From positions 248,001-312,000 of the forward strand of contig CBFHMJ010000002.1 in assembly GCA_965656875.1 (NCBI GenBank): DNA of 64,000 bases. The letters are read 5' to 3'. Shown piece after piece: positions 44,828 through 54,687 of this stretch. Under the pieces are notes generated by a model. The model made no database searches. It saw only the letters and a program-made list of their open reading frames with translations, and was not told where the DNA came from. Source of the DNA: CBFHMJ01 sp965656875. Its GTDB lineage: Bacteria > Pseudomonadota > Gammaproteobacteria > Enterobacterales > Alteromonadaceae. Within the stretch, counting starts at the first letter, position 1. Each line of letters starts with the position of its first letter. The position numbers and the translations under genes were made by a program.

Positions 44828-46510
44828 TTGCCAAAAGCAGAAATTCAAAAAATAGATTATGACGTCAACGTCAGGGTCACGTTAGTTTGTGATCAGGAAG
44901 AAGATAAAGCTGACTTGCAGTCCATTCGTGATGAACTGGAGTTGTCTGATGTCAAAAATTACTTCGTTCTGAATGAAGCGTTGACAGAGCTGGTGGTTGA
45001 GTTCAACGAGTTAATGAACTCAATCGATCTGGCGGAAGATCGTTTAGGCAAGAGCGTCTCTAAGACTGTAGCTGAGAGACGCAATGCTGATTTGAAAGTA
45101 AATATCGCTGAAGACAAAATGTCGGCTGATGCCCGAATTGTGTCTGCATGGGGAGGAGCGCAGGTAACCGCCAATCAAATCGTAAAATATGCCCAGGAAC
45201 AAGGTGTAAGTTATGGATTTGATAAAAAGGCTATTGTTTCACTGGCTAAAAAAGCTGGTAGCGCAAAACCCGGTCTGGAATTCTCCGAGACCATCGCAAA
45301 AGGCAGTAATGCCGTCAATGGTGCAAATGCACGCCTCGAACAACTCGTTTTGACAGCCAAAGATCGTATTCTTAAGCCACAGGAAAATGAAGATGGCACT
45401 GTGGACATGAGAGATCTTGGCAAAATCATTTCCGTAAAACCAGGCACTCCAATGATGCGGCGTCATCCTCCGACGGAGGGTAAAGCTGGTACTAATGTTA
45501 TGGGAGAATTTATTGAAACCCATGACGGTGATGATCTCGACATGATTGCTGGTGACGGAACCTATATTGATGCGAATGACTCCAACCTCCTTATTGCTGA
45601 AAGAATAGGTCTGCCTAAACTCATTGAAAATGGGATGGTGGTTAATGATGTATTCGAGGTGGCAAAAGTTGATGTTTCAACAGGACATGTTGAATACAGT
45701 GGCAGCGTCATCGTTAATGGTGATGTTGGTGAGGGGATGCGTGTCATATCGAAAGGAGATGTCAATATATCGGGCTTTGTTGATTCGGCTTACATTGAAG
45801 CAAAGGGTGATGTCGTTATAGGTAAAGCTGCAATTGGTAAACAATTGGATGATGATGTTAATCATGAAACGGAATGTAGTACGATTATTCGAGCTGAAGG
45901 AAATGTTTATATAAAGCATGCTCAATATATCGAAGTTTTCAGTGGTAAACGATTACACATTGAAAAGCAGCTGCTTCACAGTCGTGTTAACGCTCACACG
46001 GTCGTTGTGGGTAAAGAAGATAATCCTGATGGGAAAATTATTGGTGGTTACTTCAAGCTCCAGCATTCGTTAACGACAGGAACATTAGGGGCTCCCGCAG
46101 GTAGCCGAAGTGTGATTGAACTTAATCAACGTTTTGAAAAGCTGGTAGAGAAAAAAGAACAGCTTAAAGACGAAATTGAACGTCAAAAGAAAATTCTGGC
46201 AGAGATCAAAACGGCGGTGGAACACATTAAGTTTTTGCCACATAACGAAGAGCGTAAGAAATTACTAAATGAATGTATTGGTAATTTTGAGAGTCACAAA
46301 AAATTACTCCAGCAGTTTACCTGGCAGTTGAAAATGCTGGAAGAAAAACAAAAGCAGATATTTTCAGTTGTTTCTGTCGAAGTGAAGGACAAGTTGTATC
46401 ATGGTGTTGAATTCACAATTTCAAATGATACGGTGCGCTGTCGACGTGATTATGGACCTTCCGTTGTAAAATCAAGAGAAGGTCGGGTTACTGTTCAACC
46501 GCTGACTTAG
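44828..46510 (+). CDS. FapA (DUF342) family protein
   Basis: A roughly 560-residue cytoplasmic protein of the FapA family: N-terminal domain, the central MRRHPPTEGKAGTNVMGE and right-handed beta-helix repeats (GSVIVNGDVGEGMRVISKG, GFVDSAYIEAKGDVVIG), then a long C-terminal coiled coil (KLVEKKEQLKDEIERQKK region). Family members bind signalling partners or affect polar flagella, but most are unstudied. I place the start at TTG 44828 because AAGGG lies 7 bases before it; a TTG nine codons upstream is in frame. Beta-helix repeats make it oligomeric or a scaffold. Confidence 0.8.
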   Translation: MPKAEIQKIDYDVNVRVTLVCDQEEDKADLQSIRDELELSDVKNYFVLNEALTELVVEFNELMNSIDLAEDRLGKSVSKTVAERRNADLKVNIAEDKMSADARIVSAWGGAQVTANQIVKYAQEQGVSYGFDKKAIVSLAKKAGSAKPGLEFSETIAKGSNAVNGANARLEQLVLTAKDRILKPQENEDGTVDMRDLGKIISVKPGTPMMRRHPPTEGKAGTNVMGEFIETHDGDDLDMIAGDGTYIDANDSNLLIAERIGLPKLIENGMVVNDVFEVAKVDVSTGHVEYSGSVIVNGDVGEGMRVISKGDVNISGFVDSAYIEAKGDVVIGKAAIGKQLDDDVNHETECSTIIRAEGNVYIKHAQYIEVFSGKRLHIEKQLLHSRVNAHTVVVGKEDNPDGKIIGGYFKLQHSLTTGTLGAPAGSRSVIELNQRFEKLVEKKEQLKDEIERQKKILAEIKTAVEHIKFLPHNEERKKLLNECIGNFESHKKLLQQFTWQLKMLEEKQKQIFSVVSVEVKDKLYHGVEFTISNDTVRCRRDYGPSVVKSREGRVTVQPLT

Positions 46511-46526
46511 CTTTGGTCAGCGGGTT
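46499..46526. terminator. Hairpin at the end of the fapA-like gene
   Basis: An 8-bp stem CCGCTGAC / GTCAGCGG spanning the stop codon, with a 9-base loop and GTTT after it, between convergent genes. It is a weak terminator candidate. Confidence 0.5.
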
Positions 46527-46538
46527 TAAACGACTACA

Positions 46539-47228
46539 TTACAAGAAAGCAAAGGCATCAGCGTGCATTTGCTCTAATTTAATCCCTTTTTCCGTGTACA
46601 AATCTCGGATTGCTGCAACCATTGGAAAAGGCCCGGCAATATAGTAATTAAAATCCCCAGGGTTGTTTAGCGTCTCCAGTACACTCAAATGAACCATGCC
46701 GGATAATCCTTCCCAACTCTCATCTTCCTCGACTACCGGGTGATAATGGAAATTAGCATGATTATCAGCCCAGTCTGTCAGCTCTTGATGCTCATATAAA
46801 GCAGCCTGATTTTTTACTCCCCAGAATAAATGCACCGGCGCCTGATAATTGATTTGCTCTAAATGTTTCGCGATTGAACGAACATAGGAAAACCCTGTGC
46901 CGCCAGCGATTAGAACCAGGGGATTATCTCCAGGTTTAAATTCAGCATGCCCTTTAGCTTCTGAAATTTGAATGACATCATTGTTTTGACAATGCTGGAT
47001 GACTTCCATTGCATAGCCGTTTTGCTTAGAGGCACCTATGTGGAGTTCCAGCTTATCGCATTTTGGTGTTGACGCTATAGAGAAAGGGCGGCTGTCAGAC
47101 TCGTTCAGGACTACTTCAATGTATTGTCCAGGTTTGAAATCAACGGGTGATTTTGGTTCAAGTATGACTTTGTAGATAAAGTCAGATAGTTGTTCAATAT
47201 TAAAAATATTACATGAAATTGTAGTCAT
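46539..47228 (-). CDS. fre: NAD(P)H-flavin reductase
   Basis: A 229-residue ferredoxin-reductase-fold enzyme. Flavin-binding RPFSIAS and NAD(P)-binding IAGGTGFSYVRS, with the C-terminal YIAGPFPMV. It supplies free reduced flavin, needed by flavin-dependent halogenases and by the UbiX/UbiD route. It follows ubiD by 21 bases, the same pair as in other gammaproteobacteria. Confidence 0.93.
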   Translation of the reverse strand: MTTISCNIFNIEQLSDFIYKVILEPKSPVDFKPGQYIEVVLNESDSRPFSIASTPKCDKLELHIGASKQNGYAMEVIQHCQNNDVIQISEAKGHAEFKPGDNPLVLIAGGTGFSYVRSIAKHLEQINYQAPVHLFWGVKNQAALYEHQELTDWADNHANFHYHPVVEEDESWEGLSGMVHLSVLETLNNPGDFNYYIAGPFPMVAAIRDLYTEKGIKLEQMHADAFAFL

Positions 47229-47249
47229 AAAGTTCCTGACGAGTGTTAA

Positions 47250-48719
47250 CTATTTATCTATTCCTAAAGAGTCCCAAATATCATCGACACGCTGTTTGAC
47301 AGCATCTGTCATTGTAATGGGTTTCCCCCATTCCCGGGTGGTTTCTCCGGGCCATTTATTCGTTGCGTCAAAACCCATTTTTGATCCTAGTCCGGACACA
47401 GGTGATGCAAAATCAAGATAATCAATTGGGGTATTTTCAATTGAGGTAGTATCCCTTACCGGATCCATTCTCGTTGTCATGGCCCATATAACATCATCCC
47501 AACTACGAGCATTGACGTCATCATCACAGACAATAACAAATTTAGTGTACATAAATTGTCGAAGGAAAGACCAGACACCCATCATGACGCGCTTTGCGTG
47601 TCCGGGATATTGCTTTTTCATGGTAACGACAGCAAGTCGATACGAGCAACCTTCTGGTGGTAGGTAGAAATCAACAATTTCAGGGAATTGTTTTTGGATG
47701 ATTGGCACAAATACTTCGTTTAGTGCAACACCAAGAATTGCTGGTTCATCGGGGGGTCTGCCAGTATATGTACTGTGATATATCGGTGATGAGCGATGCG
47801 TAACATGCGTTACAGTAAATACAGGAAATGAATCTACTTCATTGTAGTAACCAGTATGATCACCATAAGGGCCTTCCGGTGCAACTTCTTCGGGATCTAT
47901 GTAACCTTCAAGAACAAATTCAGCCTGAGCCGGTACTTCTAAGTCGTTTGAGATACTGGTGGTAACTTCTGTGTTGTTTCCACGTAACAGGCCTGCAAAA
48001 GCATATTCAGATAAGGTATCTGGAACTGGCGTCACGGCTCCCAGAATTGTTGCTGGATCAGCGCCTAATGCAACGGAGACTGGAAAAGGTTTTCCGGGAT
48101 TTTCCTGTTTCCATTCTTGAAAATCCAGCGCGCCACCACGATGAGAAAGCCAGCGCATAATAACTTTGTTCTTGCCTAACACTTGTTGACGATAAATGCC
48201 CAGATTCTGGCGTTTTTTATAAGGTCCTTTTGTAATAGTAAGGCCCCAGGTGATCAATGGTGCGGCATCATCCGGCCAGCAAGTCATGACGGGAAGCTTT
48301 GTGAGATCGACTTCATCACCTGATAAGACAATTTCCTGACATGGCGCTTTTTTGATGTGCTTTGGTGGCATGTTCAGGACTTGTTTGAACACAGGAAGTT
48401 TACTAAAGGCGTCTTTGAACCCTTTTGGTGGTTCTGGCTCTTTCAGCATTGCCAGTAATTTACCTGTTTCTCTAAGCGCTGTTACATCTTCTTTGCCCAT
48501 ACCCATCGCCACTCGCTCAGGTGTCCCAAACAGATTCGCGAGAACGGGAATGTCGAACCCCTTTGGATTTTCAAATAAAAGAGCAGGGCCTTTTGCTCGC
48601 AAAGTTCTATCTGCAATTTCAGTCATTTCAAGGTAAGGATCAACTTCAAGTTGAATACGTTTCAGTTGTCCTCTTTTTTCTAACAACTTAATAAAATCGC
48701 GTAGATCTTTGTATTTCAT
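47250..48719 (-). CDS. ubiD: 3-Octaprenyl-4-hydroxybenzoate decarboxylase
   Basis: A 489-residue UbiD, the prenylated-FMN decarboxylase of ubiquinone synthesis. Landmarks: MKYKDLRDFIKLLEKRGQL start, GPYGDHTGYY, TYTGRPPDEPAILG, DDDVNARSWDDVIWA and the end segment around KWPGE. The start is ATG at 48719, with GGTGA before it; a TTG four codons upstream is unlikely. Co-transcribed with fre. Confidence 0.95.
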   Translation of the reverse strand: MKYKDLRDFIKLLEKRGQLKRIQLEVDPYLEMTEIADRTLRAKGPALLFENPKGFDIPVLANLFGTPERVAMGMGKEDVTALRETGKLLAMLKEPEPPKGFKDAFSKLPVFKQVLNMPPKHIKKAPCQEIVLSGDEVDLTKLPVMTCWPDDAAPLITWGLTITKGPYKKRQNLGIYRQQVLGKNKVIMRWLSHRGGALDFQEWKQENPGKPFPVSVALGADPATILGAVTPVPDTLSEYAFAGLLRGNNTEVTTSISNDLEVPAQAEFVLEGYIDPEEVAPEGPYGDHTGYYNEVDSFPVFTVTHVTHRSSPIYHSTYTGRPPDEPAILGVALNEVFVPIIQKQFPEIVDFYLPPEGCSYRLAVVTMKKQYPGHAKRVMMGVWSFLRQFMYTKFVIVCDDDVNARSWDDVIWAMTTRMDPVRDTTSIENTPIDYLDFASPVSGLGSKMGFDATNKWPGETTREWGKPITMTDAVKQRVDDIWDSLGIDK

Positions 48720-48813
48720 GTAAATCACCAATATGAGAGTTGTCGGTATTATAACGGGAATATTGGCGGATTCCAGTCAGTACCGAACTCGCATAAGTGT
48801 GGGCTATAAAAAG

Positions 48814-48840
48814 AAAAACCCGATAAATTATCGGGTTTTT
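48814..48840. terminator. Intrinsic terminator after rho
   Basis: Palindrome AAAAACCCGATAA / TTATCGGGTTTTT with A run and T run on the outer sides. It lies downstream of rho on the minus strand and upstream of ubiD. Confidence 0.9.
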
Positions 48841-48865
48841 ATGATCGGGTATTACTGAATTATAC

Positions 48866-50131
48866 CTATGATTTTTGACGCTTCATTGCGTTAAAGAATT
48901 CATCATTTGTTTTGGTCATTGCTAGCTTGTCGATCAAGAATTCCATCGCGTCCAGCTCAGTCATTTCATGGACGATTTTGCGAAGAATCCACATTTTTTG
49001 CAGTTCTTCCTGTGAAGTCAGTAGTTCTTCACGACGAGTACCTGAACGATTGAAGTCGATAGCAGGGAACACACGTTTGTCTGCAATCTTACGATTCAGA
49101 TGCAATTCCATGTTACCAGTACCTTTGAATTCTTCGTAAATAACTTCATCCATTTTCGAACCGGTATCGATTAGCGCTGTTGCAATAATCGTCAGGCTAC
49201 CACCTTCCTCAACATTTCGAGCAGCACCAAAGAAGCGTTTTGGTTTGTGAAGAGCATTGGCATCAACACCACCTGTCAGTACTTTACCTGATGATGGGAT
49301 GACGGTGTTATATGCACGAGCAAGACGAGTAATTGAATCAAGAAGAATGATCACATCTTTTTTGTGTTCTACAAGACGTTTTGCTTTTTCGATAACCATC
49401 TCTGCAACTTGAACGTGACGGCTTGCTGGCTCATCAAACGTTGAAGCAATAACTTCACCGTTAACCATTCGGCGCATTTCAGTAACTTCTTCTGGACGTT
49501 CGTCGATCAGTAATACGATTAGATTACATTCTGGGTGATTAGCCGTGATAGACGTTGCAATGTTCTGCATCAGAATCGTTTTACCCGCTTTTGGTGGAGC
49601 AACGATCAAGCCACGCTGTCCTTTACCAATGGGTGAAGCCAGATCGATAACACGAGCGGTGATGTCTTCACTACTACCATTACCACGCTCAAGCTTAAGG
49701 CGTTCATTAGCGTGTAAAGGAGTAAGGTTTTCGAAAAGGATTTTTGTGCGGGAGTTTTCAGGTCTGTCGAAGTTAACTTCACTAACTTTCAGTAGGGCAA
49801 AATAACGCTCACTCTCTTTTGGTGGGCGAATAATCCCTGCGATGGTGTCACCTGTTCGTAGATTAAAGCGTCTGATTTGGCTTGGAGAAATGTAAATATC
49901 ATCCGGACCGGCAAGGTATGAAGCATCGCTTGAGCGTAAGAAGCCAAAACCATCCTGAAGAATTTCCAGGACTCCGCTACCGTAAATATCTTCACCGCTT
50001 TTGGCGTGCGCTTTCAGAATAGCGAAAATAATGTCCTGCTTTCTTAGACGGCCTACATTTTCAAGGCCCATAGACTCGGCAAGCTTAACCAGGTCGCTGA
50101 CCGGCTGATTTTTCAATTCTCTTAAGTGCAT
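48866..50131 (-). CDS. rho: Transcription termination factor Rho
   Basis: A 421-residue Rho, full length. N-terminal MHLRELKNQPVSDLVKLAE, RNA-binding GFGFLRSSD and DIYISPSQIRRF, Walker A APPKAGKT, Walker B VLLIDERPEE, Q-loop GGVDANALHKPKRFFGAARN region and RRE-type RSGTRREELL end. A hexameric RNA helicase that ends transcription. Downstream of trxA with a 271-base leader that holds a hairpin, the same order as in enteric bacteria. Confidence 0.98.
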   Translation of the reverse strand: MHLRELKNQPVSDLVKLAESMGLENVGRLRKQDIIFAILKAHAKSGEDIYGSGVLEILQDGFGFLRSSDASYLAGPDDIYISPSQIRRFNLRTGDTIAGIIRPPKESERYFALLKVSEVNFDRPENSRTKILFENLTPLHANERLKLERGNGSSEDITARVIDLASPIGKGQRGLIVAPPKAGKTILMQNIATSITANHPECNLIVLLIDERPEEVTEMRRMVNGEVIASTFDEPASRHVQVAEMVIEKAKRLVEHKKDVIILLDSITRLARAYNTVIPSSGKVLTGGVDANALHKPKRFFGAARNVEEGGSLTIIATALIDTGSKMDEVIYEEFKGTGNMELHLNRKIADKRVFPAIDFNRSGTRREELLTSQEELQKMWILRKIVHEMTELDAMEFLIDKLAMTKTNDEFFNAMKRQKS

Positions 50132-50364
50132 AGTTGGGATTCTTTTATAAGGAATGTGTTTGATTTATGGATTAATAAATAGGTTTGAACAGAGACTAGT
50201 AATGAAATTAGGTAGACTCGAAAGGTTACGCACTAATACGTTAGCAGCTATTTAAAGCAGCGTCCAGTATATGAAGTTAAAACCACAAAGTTTTTTTGGT
50301 TTTTCTGAAGTGCCTGAAAAGATGTACAAAAATTGAATGGAAAATAGACGAATAGAGAATAAGA

Positions 50365-50393
50365 GCAGACGACACGATTTAAGTCTCGTCTGC
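50365..50393 (-). terminator. Hairpin in the trxA-rho intergenic leader
   Basis: On the minus strand an 11-bp stem with one mismatch (GCAGACGAGAC / GTGTCGTCTGC, 7-base loop) follows the trxA stop by 9 bases. The tail TCTTATTCTC is only modestly T-rich. It is a terminator of trxA or an attenuator in the rho leader; rho is known to autoregulate through its leader in E. coli. Confidence 0.6.
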
Positions 50394-50402
50394 CTAAGTC
50401 AA

Positions 50403-50729
50403 TTAGATGTTGTTTTCTACAAACTCAACTAATTGTGCGCGAGAAAGAGCGCCAACTTTAGTGGCTGCAACCGCACCGTCCTTGAATAATAGTAATGTTG
50501 GGATGCCGCGAATCATGTACTTACCTGGTACCTGAGAATTTTGGTCAACATTTAGTTTAACGATAGATAACCGATCCTCGAACTCATCAGAGATTGCTTC
50601 CAGTAGCGGGGCTATCATTTTACATGGGCCGCACCAGTCAGCCCAGAAATCAACTAATACTGGCTTGTCTGATTCAAGTACGTCTCTATCAAAATCACCA
50701 TCAGTAGTGTGAGGGATTTTATCAGTCAT
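50403..50729 (-). CDS. trxA: Thioredoxin 1
   Basis: A 108-residue thioredoxin with active site DFWADWCGPCKM and cis-Pro in GIPTLLLFKDG. The start is the ATG at 50729 with CGGAG before it; a longer frame adds a Lys-rich 19-residue stretch that looks like untranslated leader. Reduces disulfides and serves MsrA. Divergent from rhlB and upstream of rho. Confidence 0.95.
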   Translation of the reverse strand: MTDKIPHTTDGDFDRDVLESDKPVLVDFWADWCGPCKMIAPLLEAISDEFEDRLSIVKLNVDQNSQVPGKYMIRGIPTLLLFKDGAVAATKVGALSRAQLVEFVENNI

Positions 50730-50855
50730 TTTTTTCTCCGATTTTTTCCGAGTAGTTTTTTTTAATGAGGAAAGCAATCCTGACATTAAAAAAGTTTTTA
50801 TCTATTTAATCAATCCTGTTTCTTATTGCAAGCTTAAGCGTTATGCTAATTGGCT

Positions 50856-52130
50856 ATGAATAAGACACACTTAACGAAAACAAAATTCGCAGATTTAAGT
50901 CTGCACAACAGTGTTTTAGAGGGCCTTGAAGCCACTGGTTTCAGCTATTGTACGCCCATTCAGGAGCTTACTTTACCGGTATCAATTTCTGGTAAAGATA
51001 TCGCTGGACAGGCACAAACCGGAACCGGTAAAACTATCGCTTTTTTGGCCGCGACTTTTCATCATTTAATGCAAACTGACCCAACGCCAGGTCAACAACC
51101 CAGAGCTATCATTATGGCGCCAACCCGAGAGTTGGTTATTCAAATTCATAATGACGCAATGGCTTTATCAAAAGCAACAGGATTACGCCTTGGCGTAGTA
51201 TATGGGGGCGATGGTTATGAAAGTCAACGTCAACAATTTGAAAATGGCGTAGATATTCTGGTTGGCACTACTGGACGACTTATTGATTTCTACAAGCAGG
51301 GGTGTTTTAACCTGAATGATATAAGCGTGGTTGTACTGGATGAAGCCGACCGAATGTTTGATCTCGGATTCATTAAAGACATACGGTTTTTATTCCACCG
51401 TATGCCAGATAGAAGTGAACGTTTAAATTTATTATATTCTGCGACACTTTCTTACAGGGTTCAGGAACTGGCATTCGAACATATGAATGAGCCAGTTCAT
51501 CTACAGGTTGAACCCGAGCAAATGACTGCTCGCCAGATTAAAGAAGAATTATTTTATCCGTCTTCTGAACATAAAATGTTGCTACTACTGACCTTGTTAG
51601 AGGAAGAGTGGCCAGAAAAAAGTATTGTTTTTGCGAATACACGTCAGGGATGTGAGTCCATCTATAGTTGGTTGCAAGCCGATAAACATCGCGTTGGTTT
51701 GTTGACAGGAGATGTGCCTCAAAAGAAACGACTTGCTGTGTTAGAGGATTTCACTCGAGGAAATCTTGATATTCTTGTTGCTACTGATGTAGCTGCACGC
51801 GGATTACACATTCCGGATGTAAGTCATGTCTTCAATTATGATTTACCTGATGATGCAGAGGATTACGTTCATCGTATTGGACGTACCGGACGAGCTGGAG
51901 CCAGTGGTATTGCGATAAGTTTTGCTTGCGAAAATTACGCTTACAATTTGTCGGCTGTGGAAGAATACATTAAACATGAAGTGCCGGTAAGTCACTATGA
52001 CGAGTCAGCGTTACTGGATGATGTGAAACCACCGTCAGAAAATAAACGTAAACGTACCCGACAGGTAAACCGTAAAGGCAATAACAAAGGTTCAGTTAAT
52101 TCTCAAAAGCGCAAACGAGTAAGCAAATAA
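50856..52130 (+). CDS. rhlB: ATP-dependent RNA helicase RhlB
   Basis: A 424-residue DEAD-box helicase. Motifs in order: Q-motif FSYCTPIQ, AQTGTGKT, PTRELVIQ, GTTGRL, DEAD in VVLDEADRMFD, SATLSY, TDVAARGLHIPDV, HRIGRTGRAG, then a basic tail rich in Lys, Arg and Asn. RhlB is the RNA-degradosome helicase. ATG at 50856 is chosen over an in-frame TTG two codons earlier. Its neighbours (trxA divergent, gppA downstream by 7 bases) match the enteric arrangement and support the name. Confidence 0.93.
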   Translation: MNKTHLTKTKFADLSLHNSVLEGLEATGFSYCTPIQELTLPVSISGKDIAGQAQTGTGKTIAFLAATFHHLMQTDPTPGQQPRAIIMAPTRELVIQIHNDAMALSKATGLRLGVVYGGDGYESQRQQFENGVDILVGTTGRLIDFYKQGCFNLNDISVVVLDEADRMFDLGFIKDIRFLFHRMPDRSERLNLLYSATLSYRVQELAFEHMNEPVHLQVEPEQMTARQIKEELFYPSSEHKMLLLLTLLEEEWPEKSIVFANTRQGCESIYSWLQADKHRVGLLTGDVPQKKRLAVLEDFTRGNLDILVATDVAARGLHIPDVSHVFNYDLPDDAEDYVHRIGRTGRAGASGIAISFACENYAYNLSAVEEYIKHEVPVSHYDESALLDDVKPPSENKRKRTRQVNRKGNNKGSVNSQKRKRVSK

Positions 52131-52137
52131 TTATTAG

Positions 52138-53655
52138 ATGACATTAAAAGAAGCAAATATCAAGAGCCAGGACAGGCCGCTTTATGCGGTTATTGATCTT
52201 GGCTCTAACAGTTTCTATATGATGATTGCCTGCGTGAACCAGGGCGTTGTTCAGGTTGTCGGCATTATCAAACAAAAGGTACGCCTTGCATCCGGACTTA
52301 ATGAAAATAATGAGTTGAGTCTGGAAGCTATGGAGCGAGGCTGGAAATGTCTTGCTATGTTCGCTGAACGATTGCAGGACATTGAACCGGGTAATGTAAG
52401 AATTGTTGGCACAGCGACGCTAAGACTGGCTAAGAATGTCGATGTTTTTTTGAAAAAAGCGCATGAGATTCTTGGTCATTCAGTGAATGTGATTTCTGGT
52501 GAAAAAGAAGCTGAAACCATTTACCTCGGTGTTGCTCACACCTCATTTAGTGAAAAGAATCGTTTGGTCATTGATATTGGCGGTGCCAGCACTGAAATGA
52601 TCGTAGGAACAGGATTCACGCCTTCGTTGTTGACCAGTTTATCACTGGGTTGTGTTACCTGGCTTGAGCGATACTTTGCAGACGGTCTGTTGAATGAGTC
52701 GAATTTTTCCCAGGCAATCAAAGCTGCAGAGGCTCAAATTGAACCTGTTCGAGATAAGTATGTGTCGAAAGGCTGGGATGTTGCACTTGGTGCATCAGGC
52801 ACTGTACAGGCTATTTGTGAAATTCTTGCAACTCAAAGTGTTGAAGGTGTTCTGACACTTGAGCGATTAGAAGATATTAAACAGCAAGCGATTCGATGTG
52901 GTGCTATTGATGGTCTTTCAATCGAAGGATTGGTAAAAGAGCGAGTACTCGTTTTTCCTAGTGGTCTTGCAATTCTCATTGCCATTTTCCGCCAATTGAA
53001 AGTAAAAGAAATGACACTGGCAGGCGGTGCACTGAGAGAAGGTGTTTTATATGGCATGCTACCTGAAATGCAAAATACGAATATCAGACAGCGCACGATT
53101 GATGGGTTAGTTTGTCGTTTTGGCATTGATAAAGAGCAAGGTGAATTTGTTGCATCGTTAGCTAAATCGATGGTTAATGATCTAAATGATAAATGGCAAC
53201 TTGCACGGTTTGATGGCATTGATGTTCTGGATGCAGCCGCAAAAATTCATGAATTGGGTTTGATTGTGGAGTATCGAAAGAATCATCGTCACGGCGCGTA
53301 TATTCTCGAAAACTCATCTTTGCCCGGTTTTACTCAGGAACAGCATCAGATTCTCAATTGTTTAATTTACAATTATCGACAAGCTATCGATATGAGTGTC
53401 GTTACCAAAATGGCAGGTTCTACAGCTGAAGTTGCAGAACGACTAACACGGATTTTGCGTGTAGCTGTCATATTGGCAATGCGAAGAAAGCATGAAGCAA
53501 TACCAAAGATTGCCATGACTTGTGATGATGGTGTGTTGAGGCTAAACCTACCGGGAGACTGGTTAATGTTGCATCCACTCATGCAAGAAGAATTGAATAA
53601 TGAAATTAAAAGCCAGGCAACTGTTGGTTGGGCTTTGGAATTGAACATTTACTAA
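52138..53655 (+). CDS. gppA: Ppx/GppA phosphatase family (exopolyphosphatase / pppGpp phosphohydrolase)
   Basis: A 505-residue sugar-kinase-fold phosphatase. N-terminal VIDLGSNSFYMMIA and second nucleotide-binding IDIGGASTEMIVG are the family signatures, and a C-terminal HD-like helical domain contains AAKIHELG. Family members hydrolyse polyphosphate or convert pppGpp to ppGpp; the position after rhlB favours GppA, but sequence alone does not separate them. Followed by a terminator. Confidence 0.88.
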   Translation: MTLKEANIKSQDRPLYAVIDLGSNSFYMMIACVNQGVVQVVGIIKQKVRLASGLNENNELSLEAMERGWKCLAMFAERLQDIEPGNVRIVGTATLRLAKNVDVFLKKAHEILGHSVNVISGEKEAETIYLGVAHTSFSEKNRLVIDIGGASTEMIVGTGFTPSLLTSLSLGCVTWLERYFADGLLNESNFSQAIKAAEAQIEPVRDKYVSKGWDVALGASGTVQAICEILATQSVEGVLTLERLEDIKQQAIRCGAIDGLSIEGLVKERVLVFPSGLAILIAIFRQLKVKEMTLAGGALREGVLYGMLPEMQNTNIRQRTIDGLVCRFGIDKEQGEFVASLAKSMVNDLNDKWQLARFDGIDVLDAAAKIHELGLIVEYRKNHRHGAYILENSSLPGFTQEQHQILNCLIYNYRQAIDMSVVTKMAGSTAEVAERLTRILRVAVILAMRRKHEAIPKIAMTCDDGVLRLNLPGDWLMLHPLMQEELNNEIKSQATVGWALELNIY

Positions 53656-53681
53656 TTAAATCGGTGTGGTAGATATTGAGA

Positions 53682-53706
53682 AAGCGGCGATAGTGCCGCT
53701 TTTTTA
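53682..53706. terminator. Intrinsic terminator after gppA
   Basis: Stem AAGCGGC / GCCGCTT with a 6-base loop, followed by TTTTTATTT. It is shared by the convergent minus-strand envelope-protein gene, which ends 22 bases further on. Confidence 0.85.
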
Positions 53707-53727
53707 TTTGAGAATCGTCAGCACGTT

Positions 53728-54687
53728 CTAGTTTGTCTCATTTTGGTGATAACCAAAGAAACCCTCAACGCGAAGTGCCACTCCTATCTCTGAGCCAAAA
53801 TCATTTTCTCGGTCGTAATCAACAAAAGGTTCAACTTCAAAGAATAGCCATTGTCTTATAGCTCTCTGCCTCCAGCGAACACTAATGGTTACTCTGTCCT
53901 TTTCATAGCCATCACGTGTTTTTCCCTGATATAGCACACCTGCAACCAATGCATTGTTGTGATCCAGTTGAGACAGGTAGTACAAACCGTGTTTCCACAG
54001 TGGTGATTCAAATGACTCTATGTGCCAAATAGAATGAGACATACGGATCTCATTGCTGCTGTTGATTAGGTAATTGAGTTCAGTTAATTGCCTTAATCCG
54101 AATCCTTCACCAGGCCAGTATTCTATCGCCGGTTGCAGTTTTAGTGACCAGTGATTGCTAAATGATTTTCGCCAGCGATAAAAAGAACGCGCATAAATGC
54201 TACCGCGACCAAAGCCTAAACGAGATGCAAAATAGGCGTTGTTGTCTGAGGAATGAATTAGTCGAATTGCAGCGCTGAAGTCATCTGAATTCGAGCGGTT
54301 ATCATGAGGGCGTGAGGATTCCAGAGGCAGCCGCTCGAAATCATCAATTTCGTTATCAGAAAGGATTAAATCAACACGTTCTTCTAAACTGGGTAGTTGT
54401 ACTTTGAGTCGAAACTTTACCGGATATTTTGACCAGTCACCTGATTTCGGTTCCATACCAACTTGCACTCGCGCCCATGCCTTTGCTGATTCGTCCAGCG
54501 TCTGATCATCCGAAAAGCTGGAGTTCATCCACACTGCGGAATTGTTTAGTGCCTGAGTAAACTGATCCTGGAAGTCATCAAGCCAGGTGTATTCGGATTT
54601 ACTCTCATCAGCGGCATTAACTGATACACAAAATAGAAGTACAGCTGTACTGAAATATAAACGAAGGAATACGTTCAGGTTTTTCAT
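53728..54687 (-). CDS. Secreted, probably outer-membrane, protein of unknown function
   Basis: A 319-residue protein with signal peptide (about 1-25, ending VNA), a helical segment (to about 70), and then many alternating hydrophobic strands with Arg/Trp/Tyr (for example RSFYRWRKSF, HWSLKLQPAIEYWPG, WLFFEVEPFVDYD), the usual look of a barrel wall. It does not end in an aromatic residue, so assignment as a barrel is uncertain. Family not recognised. Single gene. Confidence 0.65.
   Translation of the reverse strand: MKNLNVFLRLYFSTAVLLFCVSVNAADESKSEYTWLDDFQDQFTQALNNSAVWMNSSFSDDQTLDESAKAWARVQVGMEPKSGDWSKYPVKFRLKVQLPSLEERVDLILSDNEIDDFERLPLESSRPHDNRSNSDDFSAAIRLIHSSDNNAYFASRLGFGRGSIYARSFYRWRKSFSNHWSLKLQPAIEYWPGEGFGLRQLTELNYLINSSNEIRMSHSIWHIESFESPLWKHGLYYLSQLDHNNALVAGVLYQGKTRDGYEKDRVTISVRWRQRAIRQWLFFEVEPFVDYDRENDFGSEIGVALRVEGFFGYHQNETN

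Noticed and set aside
48720..48731. TTG at 48731 as the ubiD start
   Set aside because: ATG at 48719 has a better ribosome binding site and gives the family's usual MKYKDLRDF start.
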